The notes under the pieces were generated by a model that saw only the letters and a program-made list of their open reading frames with translations, made no database searches and was not told the origin of the DNA. From an uncultured Flavobacteriaceae bacterium (GTDB lineage: Bacteria; Bacteroidota; Bacteroidia; Flavobacteriales; Flavobacteriaceae), in contig CANMFO010000003.1 in the NCBI GenBank assembly GCA_947497245.1, positions 496,001 through 560,000 on the forward strand: a stretch of 64,000 nucleotides of DNA. The letters are read 5' to 3'. Made by a program: the position numbers and the translations under genes. This document shows, piece after piece, positions 9,334 through 18,561 of this stretch (the stretch's first letter is position 1; every line of letters begins with the position of its first letter).

Positions 9334-10335
9334 ATGAGGACTCTAGGATTACTATTGCTGTTTTTTTTACAGGTCTCCTGCACCGGTCAGGTGGTAGAGA
9401 AGATCAATGGGGTAAGTTTTGTCGCCTCACGCGACCTAGTGGCGCAGAAACATGTGGCCGAGGTGACCAAGGTGCATGCCAACCACGCCGCGGTAATGCC
9501 ATTTGGTTTTATCAGGGACATTCATTCCCCCGAAATCGTATTCGATACCGAACGGCAATGGTTCGGGGAAACCAAAAAAGGGGCCAAGCAGTATATCGAA
9601 CTTTTGCACAAGAACGGTATCAAGGTGATGCTCAAGCCCCAAATCTGGATTTGGAAGGGCGAGTTTACGGGAACCTTGGCGATGCAATCCGAGAAGGATT
9701 GGAAGGCCCTGGAGGCTTCCTACGACAAATTCATCTGCAGTTATGCCGAGTTGGCGCAGGAGACCCGGACCGACCTGCTCTGTATCGGCACCGAATTGGG
9801 GCAGTTTGTAAAGAACAGACCTGAATTTTGGAAGGGATTGATCAAGAAAATTAAAGGCATTTACAAAGGAAAATTGACCTATGCGGCAAATTGGGACGAA
9901 TACCCGAGGACCACTTTTTGGGAAGATCTGGACTATATCGGGATTGATGCCTATTTCCCCCTGTCCAAAGAAAAAACACCTTCCGTGGAGCAACTGAAAA
10001 GGGGATGGCAACCTTGGAAAAAGAAGATAGCTGCACTTGCAAAGGCCAAGAACAAACCGGTGCTCTTTACCGAATTCGGATACCGGAGTATGGATTATAC
10101 CGCCAAAAAACCCTGGCTGGTAGACAGGAACGAGGAAAAGGTGAACCTGGAGGGCCAGGTGAACGCCAAGAAGGCCATCTTTTCCGAGTTTTGGAGCGAA
10201 GATTGGTTTGCAGGGGGCTATGTCTGGAAATGGTTCATCCATCACGACGAGGCCGGAGGGGCCAACGACAACCGCTTTACGCCCCAGAACAAACCCGCCC
10301 AAGGCATCATAAGGGATTTTTATAAAATGAATTGA
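9334..10335 (+). CDS. Glycoside hydrolase, GH113-like (TIM-barrel)
   Basis: 333 aa; LLCIGTELGQFV, DYIGIDAYFPL, PVLFTEFGYRSMDYTA, GYVWKWF; N-terminal lipoprotein-like signal. Confidence 0.78.
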   Translation: MRTLGLLLLFFLQVSCTGQVVEKINGVSFVASRDLVAQKHVAEVTKVHANHAAVMPFGFIRDIHSPEIVFDTERQWFGETKKGAKQYIELLHKNGIKVMLKPQIWIWKGEFTGTLAMQSEKDWKALEASYDKFICSYAELAQETRTDLLCIGTELGQFVKNRPEFWKGLIKKIKGIYKGKLTYAANWDEYPRTTFWEDLDYIGIDAYFPLSKEKTPSVEQLKRGWQPWKKKIAALAKAKNKPVLFTEFGYRSMDYTAKKPWLVDRNEEKVNLEGQVNAKKAIFSEFWSEDWFAGGYVWKWFIHHDEAGGANDNRFTPQNKPAQGIIRDFYKMN

Positions 10336-10336
10336 G

Positions 10337-11065
10337 ATGCTACGATTTTATTTTGCCCTAATGGCCATTTTGACCGGCCTTGGCTGTTCCACCGACCAAT
10401 TGGACGGTGAAGGAACGCTGAAAGCCATTGTGGACGGGTCGGAAACTGTGCTCGACAATGTGATCGCCTGTGCGGCCAGCAACAAGGACGACAATAGGGT
10501 CAGTGTTTTTTTGTATCCCAGGGACGGTAGCACGAACCTTCGGTATTTTGAAACTGACAATGCCCAAGTGGACAAGAACGATTTTGGAAACTACGTCGAA
10601 AAAACGCCGCCCTTATTGGATGTTTTTAACGGTTTTCTAAAAAAATTCGAGCGGGCCGTTTCCACGGAAAAATGGGTCATCGTTTCTTTTGAGGAGGAGG
10701 GGAAACGGCACCTTTCCAACCCCATTCGATTGAAACAGAACACCAAACCCACCGAATACCTGCCCCAGAATATTTCGATAGACGCTTCCACGGCAACACC
10801 CAGTTTTTCCTGGACCGATGGTGCCCATCAAGGGACCAAAATATACTTTCAGGTCGTATCGGATGCCGAGGGCGACGTTCTCTCCGGGACCTATACCTTT
10901 GAGCGGAATTTCCGGTACTACGAGTTGGACAATGTTGTGTTGAACGTAACCAAAGGCGTTCCGCCGGCACTTAAAAAGGATACCTCGTACACCTTCAGTC
11001 TTTTGGCCGTTAGCGAGGACAATTGGGTAAATCTTTTTTCGGAGGTCAATTTTGATCTGGACTGA
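10337..11065 (+). CDS. Hypothetical lipoprotein
   Basis: 242 aa; lipobox LTGLGC; Ig/Fn-like strand pattern; starts 1 bp after the upstream gene. Confidence 0.6.
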   Translation: MLRFYFALMAILTGLGCSTDQLDGEGTLKAIVDGSETVLDNVIACAASNKDDNRVSVFLYPRDGSTNLRYFETDNAQVDKNDFGNYVEKTPPLLDVFNGFLKKFERAVSTEKWVIVSFEEEGKRHLSNPIRLKQNTKPTEYLPQNISIDASTATPSFSWTDGAHQGTKIYFQVVSDAEGDVLSGTYTFERNFRYYELDNVVLNVTKGVPPALKKDTSYTFSLLAVSEDNWVNLFSEVNFDLD

Positions 11066-11090
11066 TCGGCGACAATCATTTGGGCCGTGA

Positions 11091-11098
11091 TAACTTTG
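11091..11098 (+). promoter_or_regulatory. Candidate -7 box TAACTTTG
   Basis: Matches TAnnTTTG; lies just upstream of the Omp85-like gene and favours the downstream start at 11142. Confidence 0.35.
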
Positions 11099-11141
11099 TT
11101 ATTTGAATGCCGTAGTTTTGGCACCTAAACGTGAAATTTTT

Positions 11142-12407
11142 ATGGCAGCGAAGGTATGCCTGGGTTTTTTTCTTTTTTTGTCCCTTGTCCCCTGTCAGGC
11201 CCAGGAAGGTACCATATCTGACCTTAAGATCCGGGGCAATCAAAGAATCAAGGTCGGGGCCATCAAAAAATTGGTGAAGCTAAGACCAGGTACTCCGCTG
11301 GATTCTCTGGTGATCCAAGAGGACATGGAACGGCTTAAGCGATTGCCCTCGGTATCGCATGCCTATTTTCAGGTTTTTTCCTCAAACAATGGCGGGCACG
11401 ACGTGTTTTACCATATCGAGGAGAATTTCACCCTGATTCCCTTTGCGAACGTTTATACCTCCTCCAATGACGATTTTGCATTTCGGGTAGGGCTGCAGGA
11501 ATTTAATTTTTTGGGACGGAACATTACCCTGGGAGGGTTTTATCAATATGATATCTTCAATTCCTTCGGGATATCGGTGCGTGCGCCTTATCTGTTCAGC
11601 AATAGGCTGGGGTTATCGGTAAACTACAAGGACCTTACGACACAGGAACCGGTGTTTTTCGAAAACACTACAGCGGATTATAAGTATAACAATAAGGGAT
11701 TTGAAGTATTGGGCCTGTACGAGTTTAATTTTAGGAACAGGGTAGAATTGGGGGGAAGCCTGTTCACGGAAGACTACACGTATTTGTCCGGTGCAACGAG
11801 TGCGGAAGTTCCGCAGGCCCTGAATGTGGACAAGCATTTGATCAAACTGATCTATCATTTTGATACGGTCGAGTACTTCTACCATTATTTGGACGGATTC
11901 CGAAGCACGCTCAATTTTCAGTATGTAGGGAGCTCTGATGCCAACCTTCCGGAATTTGTTATTGGCTTCAACGATTTTGCCTACTTCAAGCGTATTGGGG
12001 AACGGGGCAACTGGGCCAATCGTTTGCGTGTAGGGCTGGCCAGTAATGTGGACTCTCCCTTCGCGCCCTTCACGGTGGACAACAATTTGAATATCCGGGG
12101 TGTGGGGAATACCATAGACCGGGGGACCGGAGCCATTGTCTTTAATACGGAATACCGCCATACCTTGGTGGACAAGGATTGGTTCGTGCTACAGAGCAAT
12201 GTTTTTGTGGATGGGGGTTCGTGGCGAAATCCGGGGGGCGACTTCAGTGATTTTGGAGACCATCAGAATATCCGGATCTACCCGGGAGTGGGCCTGCGTT
12301 TCATGCACAAACGTATCTTCAACGCCATTTTTCGAATCGACTTCGGGTATGGGGTCACCAAGGATGCCGATCGGGGCGTGGTGTTTGGAATCGGGCAGTA
12401 CTTCTAA
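11142..12407 (+). CDS. Omp85/BamA-family outer-membrane protein with a single POTRA-like domain
   Basis: ORF 11103..12407 with internal start MAAKVCLGFFLF; POTRA-like ISDLKIRGNQRIKVGAIKKLVKLRPGTPLDSLVIQEDMERLKRLPSVSHAYFQV; C-terminal barrel ending GIGQYF. Confidence 0.75.
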   Translation: MAAKVCLGFFLFLSLVPCQAQEGTISDLKIRGNQRIKVGAIKKLVKLRPGTPLDSLVIQEDMERLKRLPSVSHAYFQVFSSNNGGHDVFYHIEENFTLIPFANVYTSSNDDFAFRVGLQEFNFLGRNITLGGFYQYDIFNSFGISVRAPYLFSNRLGLSVNYKDLTTQEPVFFENTTADYKYNNKGFEVLGLYEFNFRNRVELGGSLFTEDYTYLSGATSAEVPQALNVDKHLIKLIYHFDTVEYFYHYLDGFRSTLNFQYVGSSDANLPEFVIGFNDFAYFKRIGERGNWANRLRVGLASNVDSPFAPFTVDNNLNIRGVGNTIDRGTGAIVFNTEYRHTLVDKDWFVLQSNVFVDGGSWRNPGGDFSDFGDHQNIRIYPGVGLRFMHKRIFNAIFRIDFGYGVTKDADRGVVFGIGQYF

Positions 12408-12576
12408 ATCACATTGAAATGTCGTTGACTGATCCAATGGCCTTGGGCAGATCCGTCTCCCCGAGCATTTCCCGAAGATCGATCTCTATGATCCGGCACA
12501 ACGACAACATCCCTTCTTGGCAAATGTAGGGGGGTTGGATATCCGGCGCCAAAGGCCCATATTCATATTTTTGGCC

Positions 12577-14742
12577 TTAGGTCAGTTTCAAGGGCATCGA
12601 TCTCAGCCGCTGCCCGGTCAACCGAAAAACGGCATTGGCAACAGCCGCTCCGATAGGCCCCAAGGGAGGCTCTCCCACAGCGCCGGGTTTATCATCGTTC
12701 TCCAAAATGACCACTTCTATTTCTTTGGGAGCGTGTTTCATCAATGCCATTTCGTAAGGGCCGTAGATTATTGGCTGCAGTTGTCCGTCCTCGACATACA
12801 TTCGCTCGTGCATGGCCGCGCTCATTCCCATAATGATCGAACCCTCGCACTGTGCACGGATCTGGTCCGGGTTTATGGCAAGCCCCGGATCGATGGCGCA
12901 GGTTACCCTGTGCACCTTGATCTCTTTGCCCTCAACCGATACTTCGGCGATCTGGGCCACCGGGGTACTGGCATCGGTAGATGCGGCAAAGCCCATGGCC
13001 CGACCATCTACGATTTCATCGCTGTAACCGGCTTTTTCCGCAGCCGTCCGGATAACTTCTTTAAGCCGATTACCGGCCTTGTCATCCTGAATTTGATCCA
13101 GTCGAAATTGTACGGGGTCTTTCCCTGCCCTAATGGCCAGTTCGTCCATAAAGCTTTCTATGGCGAAGGTGTTCGCCAATAGCCCGAGACTTCGCCACCA
13201 ACTCGTGGCAAAGGGCAGTTTAACCCGCCAGGAAACCGCCTGGTAGTTGGGAATGCCCCTATATTGTATCATGCCACCGCGCCAGGCACCCAGATCGGCC
13301 CCTAATATGCCATGGACGATTTTGGGTACCAAAGGGGAGCCGAACATCACGTCCCCGCTAGATACCTGGTGCTGTATGGCGGCTATTAGCCCATCGTCCG
13401 CCAACTTGGCCTTTAGGACATGGTGCGTTGGCGGTCGGAAGCTGTCGTTTTGAAATTCTTCCTTTCGGTTTAAAAAACATTTGACCGGCTTCCCAACCGC
13501 TTTGGAGAGTACCGCCGCCTGCATTCCCATCGGGGTATGGAGCCTTCCGCCAAAACCCCCTCCCAAAAAGGTGGGGACAATGTTGACGTCCTCCGCATCG
13601 ATTCCCAAGCGGTCCGCAATCTGGCCCCTGGTAAAACTGATTACCTGGGTAGACATCATAACGGTCGCCTTACCATCTACAACCGAAGCAACGGCCCCAT
13701 TGGGCTCCAATTGCGCATGCGCTCCCAACGGACTTGTAAATTCGGCGGTGATCACCCCTTCCGAACCATCCAAAATACGTTCGGTCTTTCCCTCGGCCTG
13801 AATGATATAGGGCCGGCCAGCACCTACTTGGATCATTTCCTCGATATCCTTGGTCTGCCACACCCTGTCTACCTTCCAATCTACTTTGATGGCATTTTTG
13901 GCATTTTCAGCCTCCATCCGGGAGGCCGCAACCACTCCAATAAAGTCCTCTTCCTTCACAATTTTGACCACTCCGGGCATGGTCGCGGCCCTGGAGGTAT
14001 CGGCACCCAAGAAAGTAGCACCTATGGTATCGGGGCATACGACGGCCGCGTACAACATATCGGGCATAGAGGCGTCCATACCAAAAATGGGCGCTCCGAA
14101 GACCTTGGCATCCAGGTCCACCCGGGGAACGGGTTTCCCAATGAATTTGTAATCTTCGATGGCCTTTAATGTTGGCGTGTCCGGAACCTTCCATTCGGTC
14201 ACCCCTTTTGCGATTTCGGCATAGCTCATTTTGCTGCCCCCTCCCGATACAATTCCATCGGCTATGGTCAGGGACGATACCTCCATCCCCAATTTTTTGC
14301 CCCCCTCGGTTCTGAGCATTTCCCGCATGGTGGCCGCCAATTCGCGTAAAGGCAGCCATAGACTGGAAATGGAGGTGCTGCCCCCTGTGGAAAACCCATC
14401 GATATTCCCGGAACCCGTCTGCGCATGTACCACTTGTATTTGACCCATGTGTATTTCCAGCTCGTCCGCGGCCATTTGGGCCAAACCGGTGAACGTCCCT
14501 TGGCCCATTTCCACTTTGGGGCTGTGGAACAGTACCTTGTTGTCTTCGGTAATTTCGAACCAGATGATCGGGGTGTCCGTGTTTCCAATATAGGGGGCTT
14601 CCCCGGTATTGGCCATTTCGGCAATTTTTCTTCGAATGGGGTTGCGGAACAAATAGGTCCCTACCGCCAGTACCCCAACCGTACCCAATCCTCCACGGAC
14701 CAAAAACCTGCGACGCGATATTCTCTTTTTTTCCTTAGCCAT
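12577..14742 (-). CDS. Xanthine dehydrogenase-family molybdopterin-binding subunit (isoquinoline 1-oxidoreductase beta-like)
   Basis: 721 aa; Tat-like signal SRRRFLVRGG; VEMGQGTFTGLAQMAADEL, GGGFGGRLHTPMGMQAAVLSKAVGKPVK, GEPPLGPIGAAVANAVFRLTG. Confidence 0.92.
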   Translation of the reverse strand: MAKEKKRISRRRFLVRGGLGTVGVLAVGTYLFRNPIRRKIAEMANTGEAPYIGNTDTPIIWFEITEDNKVLFHSPKVEMGQGTFTGLAQMAADELEIHMGQIQVVHAQTGSGNIDGFSTGGSTSISSLWLPLRELAATMREMLRTEGGKKLGMEVSSLTIADGIVSGGGSKMSYAEIAKGVTEWKVPDTPTLKAIEDYKFIGKPVPRVDLDAKVFGAPIFGMDASMPDMLYAAVVCPDTIGATFLGADTSRAATMPGVVKIVKEEDFIGVVAASRMEAENAKNAIKVDWKVDRVWQTKDIEEMIQVGAGRPYIIQAEGKTERILDGSEGVITAEFTSPLGAHAQLEPNGAVASVVDGKATVMMSTQVISFTRGQIADRLGIDAEDVNIVPTFLGGGFGGRLHTPMGMQAAVLSKAVGKPVKCFLNRKEEFQNDSFRPPTHHVLKAKLADDGLIAAIQHQVSSGDVMFGSPLVPKIVHGILGADLGAWRGGMIQYRGIPNYQAVSWRVKLPFATSWWRSLGLLANTFAIESFMDELAIRAGKDPVQFRLDQIQDDKAGNRLKEVIRTAAEKAGYSDEIVDGRAMGFAASTDASTPVAQIAEVSVEGKEIKVHRVTCAIDPGLAINPDQIRAQCEGSIIMGMSAAMHERMYVEDGQLQPIIYGPYEMALMKHAPKEIEVVILENDDKPGAVGEPPLGPIGAAVANAVFRLTGQRLRSMPLKLT

Positions 14743-15224
14743 TATTCCTCGGTTTTGGGGGTGTTCTCCTTTTGGATTTCCGCTGCACGATGGATGGCCT
14801 TTCGCATTCTATAATAGGTGGCGCACCGACATACATTACTAATGGTATTGTCAATATCCTCATCCGTGGGATTGGGGTTCTTGTCCAACAGGGCCGCGGT
14901 CGCCATCATGAATCCCGGTTGACAGTAGCCGCACTGGGGCACAATTTCCTCGACCCAGGCCTGTTGGACGGGATGGGGGCCCTCCTCCTTGCCCAGGCCT
15001 TCAATAGTGGTGACTTCCTTTCCCTCTACAAATTTAACTGGGTAGGAGCAGGAACGAACAGCTTCTCTGTCGACGTGAAGGGTGCAGGCCCCACAGGCAG
15101 CCTTTCCACAACCGAATTTTGTTCCCTTAAGGTCAAGGACGTCCCTGACGACCCATAACAAGGGGGTATTGCCCTCGATCTCCACGCTTTCGGGTCGACC
15201 GTTTATTTTAAATGCTATCTTCAT
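14742..15224 (-). CDS. (2Fe-2S)-binding subunit of molybdenum hydroxylase (IorA-like)
   Basis: 160 aa; TKFGCGKAACGACTLHVD, PQCGYCQPGFMMATAALL, NVCRCATYYRMRKAIHRAA. Confidence 0.93.
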   Translation of the reverse strand: MKIAFKINGRPESVEIEGNTPLLWVVRDVLDLKGTKFGCGKAACGACTLHVDREAVRSCSYPVKFVEGKEVTTIEGLGKEEGPHPVQQAWVEEIVPQCGYCQPGFMMATAALLDKNPNPTDEDIDNTISNVCRCATYYRMRKAIHRAAEIQKENTPKTEE

Positions 15225-15466
15225 GATGATGGACTTAACCCAGTATATTGTTGTACCATTGATCTTTCGTAAAGATAAGGCACATCTTTATTGTTTTAAC
15301 GCCAAGTGGTTTTTGGCGGTAAGGATGTCCTATCGAACAAATTCTGAACTAAATTGTCCGTTCAGTTTCTCTATTTGTCCCGGTTATTTAATTTTGTTCT
15401 GGAGAACGGGCCGGTTTGGGCACTGTTTTTGTTTTAATATGGGAAATGGATAGCATAGTTGTAGGA

Positions 15467-16504
15467 ATGTATCGGTTTGGGACATACGGGTTTTTTATGG
15501 CCTTCACCCTGTTGGGAATGTCATCCTATGCCCAGGATTCGTTGGTAACGGTGACCGCCGAAAAAGGCGATGGTATTCTTTCCCTGCTAAGGAAACAAGG
15601 AGCCAATCCTTATGAAATGTATGACGATTTCATTGCCATGAACATGGACAACCTTCGGGACAGTGTGCATTTGTACGAAGGCAGGACGTACAAGATCCCC
15701 CCTTTTAAATTGGATTCGGTACCCCTAGTGGATTCCCTGGAAAGACAATCCACCAGAATCAAGAAAATTGAGGGAAGGGAATTTCCCATCTTTGGAAGGA
15801 AACATTCCACCGTGCTTTCCAAAAGCGAGCGGTTGAAGGGGACCGTTTATTATTTGGTCTCCGGTCATGGCGGGCCCGATCCCGGTGCCATGGCGAACTA
15901 CGCAGGCCAGTCGATTGCCGAGGATGAGTATGCCTATGATATTACGTTGCGGCTGGGAAAGGAACTGCTCTCACATGGGGCAACGGTCTACATCATTATT
16001 CGTGATGATGACGGCATCCGGGACGATCGTATCTTGAAAATCGATAGGGACGAAAAAGCCTACCCCGACAAAACCATCCCCTTGAACCAAGTGGCCCGTC
16101 TAAGACAGCGTGCAGAAATTGTAAACGGCCTCTACAAAAAGAATAGGGGGAAGTACCAACGGTTGATAGTCACCCATGTGGACAGCCGGAGCAAGGGCCA
16201 AAACATCGATGTGTTCTTTTACCACCACAAGAAGAGCAGGAACGGAAAGAAACTGGCCGAGAACATTCACCGGACTTTTCAGAAAAAGTACAAAAAGTAC
16301 CAGCCCAACCGAAGCTATTCGGGTACTTTTGGGGATCGGACCTCGCTTTATATGGTAAAGATGACCCATCCGGCCATGGCGTATATCGAAATTGGGAATA
16401 TCCGGAACAAAAAGGACCAAAAGCGTATTTTGGACCCCGATAACCGCCAAGCCCTTGCCAAGTGGATATCGGAAGGGGTCCTGTTGGATTATGAAGGGAA
16501 ATGA
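15467..16504 (+). CDS. N-acetylmuramoyl-L-alanine amidase (Amidase_3), secreted
   Basis: ORF 15416..16504 with likely start MYRFGTYGFF; LVSGHGGPDPGA, DEYAYDITLRLGKELLSHGATVYI, THVDSR, AYIEIGNIRNKKDQ. Confidence 0.82.
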   Translation: MYRFGTYGFFMAFTLLGMSSYAQDSLVTVTAEKGDGILSLLRKQGANPYEMYDDFIAMNMDNLRDSVHLYEGRTYKIPPFKLDSVPLVDSLERQSTRIKKIEGREFPIFGRKHSTVLSKSERLKGTVYYLVSGHGGPDPGAMANYAGQSIAEDEYAYDITLRLGKELLSHGATVYIIIRDDDGIRDDRILKIDRDEKAYPDKTIPLNQVARLRQRAEIVNGLYKKNRGKYQRLIVTHVDSRSKGQNIDVFFYHHKKSRNGKKLAENIHRTFQKKYKKYQPNRSYSGTFGDRTSLYMVKMTHPAMAYIEIGNIRNKKDQKRILDPDNRQALAKWISEGVLLDYEGK

Positions 16505-16540
16505 CCGCTTTCGGGCCCGCTATCCGGTCCAAACGGGTCT

Positions 16541-17320
16541 CTAGTTCAAGGGTTTTTCGAACATCGTCTGGTCCACGTCCGTATTGAATTGGATGTTGGT
16601 CCAGTTCGTGGTCGTCCATTGATTTCCTTTGATGTTGCCCTTCCAGTCGGCGGGGATGTATTTGCGCTTGCTACCTATTTTAATACCGTCGACCGTCTCG
16701 TAGTCCAGCACCATCATTTGGGGCTCTGCCATCTGGAAACTCATTACGGTGAAGAGGAACCGATCCACCAACTTTGTTTTCTTGTTGATGTACAGGACAT
16801 AGGTGTCCTGGGCATCGCCAACATTTTCACCAAAGCTTACCCTTACCACATTGTACGCCGCTTCGTCGACGGTTTTGACCCCCATGAATTCATGCTGTAC
16901 CCCCTCGTCCAACAGTTTGAAGAACATGGAGAACCAGTAGTAATTGGTCTTTCTCATAAATCGTGCAAAACCATTGGGCTGTTCCGCAGGAGTAAGGGTA
17001 CCGTCTATGGATACCCAGGCATCGGTTCCATTAAAGCCCTCCACCACCGTTCCTCCTTTTGGGGCGGTAACGCTGTGCTCTACATATTCTGCATGGGACT
17101 TTTCGCCATGGAAGCTGTACGTCTCATGGCTCATGAAGGTCATGGATGCTTTGGGATTGCGGTATTCGTAATCGTAGTTTACATTTTTAAGCTTGTAAAA
17201 GTTCGACTTGCCGCCAACGGCCTCGATCATTTCGGCCACCAATTGTTTTCCGTCCTGCGCGGTCGCCACAGGGGTTGAAATCGTTAAGAGCAGGAGGGTA
17301 AAAATCAATTTTGTTCTCAT
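16541..17320 (-). CDS. Secreted hypothetical protein (outer-membrane lipoprotein-sorting-like fold)
   Basis: 259 aa; signal peptide PVATAQD; LVAEMIEAVGGKSNFYKLKNVNYDYEYRNPKASMTF pattern. Confidence 0.6.
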   Translation of the reverse strand: MRTKLIFTLLLLTISTPVATAQDGKQLVAEMIEAVGGKSNFYKLKNVNYDYEYRNPKASMTFMSHETYSFHGEKSHAEYVEHSVTAPKGGTVVEGFNGTDAWVSIDGTLTPAEQPNGFARFMRKTNYYWFSMFFKLLDEGVQHEFMGVKTVDEAAYNVVRVSFGENVGDAQDTYVLYINKKTKLVDRFLFTVMSFQMAEPQMMVLDYETVDGIKIGSKRKYIPADWKGNIKGNQWTTTNWTNIQFNTDVDQTMFEKPLN

Positions 17321-17353
17321 CTTTTTGGGTTTTAAAACGCATTTTGACCGATG

Positions 17354-17831
17354 ATGTCGGACAAATTTTCTACAACAGTCGTAAAAGATAGGGAAATCTT
17401 GCTCCCATCGCCTTTTTGTTTGCGGAGAACAAGGTTTTCCAGTTTAGGGATGGCATTTGTTTGAAGGCAGGGGCTCAGGTACCGGGGGATATTCCTATCT
17501 TTAGAAGGCCAATAAGCTGCCGTGTCACCGCTTCGTTGGCAAAAGCAAAGAAACAATGGATGCCCACATAAGCATGATACAGCTCGCTATTTCGGACCGT
17601 CACGTATTGGCACTGGCCTATCTTTCGGCGAATGGCAGCAGATCCGAACGCAAGGTAGAACCCTTAGCGCTATATTTTACACAAGACCGTTGGATGATGA
17701 TTGCCCATTGCCGCCTTCGAAAGGAGCCAAGGGAATTTAGGTTGGACAGCATCCTTGAAATTCAAAGGACCCCCGATACCTTCCCGCCCAATCAGTTTGG
17801 GCTTTCGGACTATTTTGCGAAGGGAAATTGA
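17354..17831 (+). pseudogene. Decayed YafY-type HTH-WYL transcriptional regulator; WYL half still open (ORF 17556..17831)
   Basis: WYL-like HISMIQLAISDRHVLALAYLSANGSRSERKVEPLALYFTQDRWMMIAHCRLRKEPREFRLDSI; upstream same-frame relic FEGRGSGTGGYSYL*KANKLPCHRF with stops; no HTH-length ORF. Confidence 0.65.
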
Positions 17832-17856
17832 ACTTTTGCCGGAGCCTTTTTGGGGC

Positions 17857-18561
17857 TCAGGACACTATTTTCCTCCTGTAATAGTCGTACAACTGCTCTG
17901 GCCCGGCCCCCAAGTAGTTTTTTAAGTGGATCATTCCAAAATGATATTGCAATACCACTTCCCCGCGCTCCTCATACCTTCTGGCCGAGGTCTTCACATG
18001 TCTGGGCAATATTTTAAAAGGTTCCATTTCGTACAATCGCCCTATAAACTCGTTATCCTCATAGACCACGTAGTCCTCGTTGAAGCCCCCGGATTTTTCA
18101 AAGAGCAACTTGGTAATGAACAAAGACTGGTCCCCGCCCCGGCAGAGTTTGATGTTGATCCGGGTGAACCAGGCGAAGAAACCCAGGAAACGGCTGTCGC
18201 TATCAAATTTCATCTGAAAACATCCTACCTTGTCCCCATTGTATATCGCGTCCATAATGCTGCGGTCAAAATGTTTTGGGGGGAGGGTGTCCACGTGCAG
18301 AAAATAAATTACTTCACCCTGTGCATGCCTTGCGCCATGGTTCAGTTGTTTGGCACGGCCCCTTGGGGAAGAGGTGACCTTTGCGCCATGCGCCAATGCC
18401 GTTTGCACAGTTTTGTCCGAGCTACCGCCATCGACCACCAACACTTCCCTGATGTTATTTAAGGAGCTGTTCTTTTTCAAGTAATCCAGTGTACGGCCTA
18501 TACAGATCTCCTCGTTCAATACGGGAATAACGATACTTATTTGTGGACTACTTTGCTTCAT
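17857..18561 (-). CDS. TIGR04283-type (arsenosugar-associated) family 2 glycosyltransferase
   Basis: True start likely MKQSSPQISIVIPVLNEE; VVDGGSSDKTVQTA, RGRAKQLNHGARHAQGEVIYFLHVDTLPP, GGDQSLFITKLLFEKSGGFNE. Confidence 0.85.
   Translation of the reverse strand: MKQSSPQISIVIPVLNEEICIGRTLDYLKKNSSLNNIREVLVVDGGSSDKTVQTALAHGAKVTSSPRGRAKQLNHGARHAQGEVIYFLHVDTLPPKHFDRSIMDAIYNGDKVGCFQMKFDSDSRFLGFFAWFTRINIKLCRGGDQSLFITKLLFEKSGGFNEDYVVYEDNEFIGRLYEMEPFKILPRHVKTSARRYEERGEVVLQYHFGMIHLKNYLGAGPEQLYDYYRRKIVS

Noticed and set aside
8339-10302. Long minus-strand ORFs 8339..9184 and 9436..10302
   Set aside because: Antisense to the outer-membrane protein and glycoside hydrolase; no motifs.
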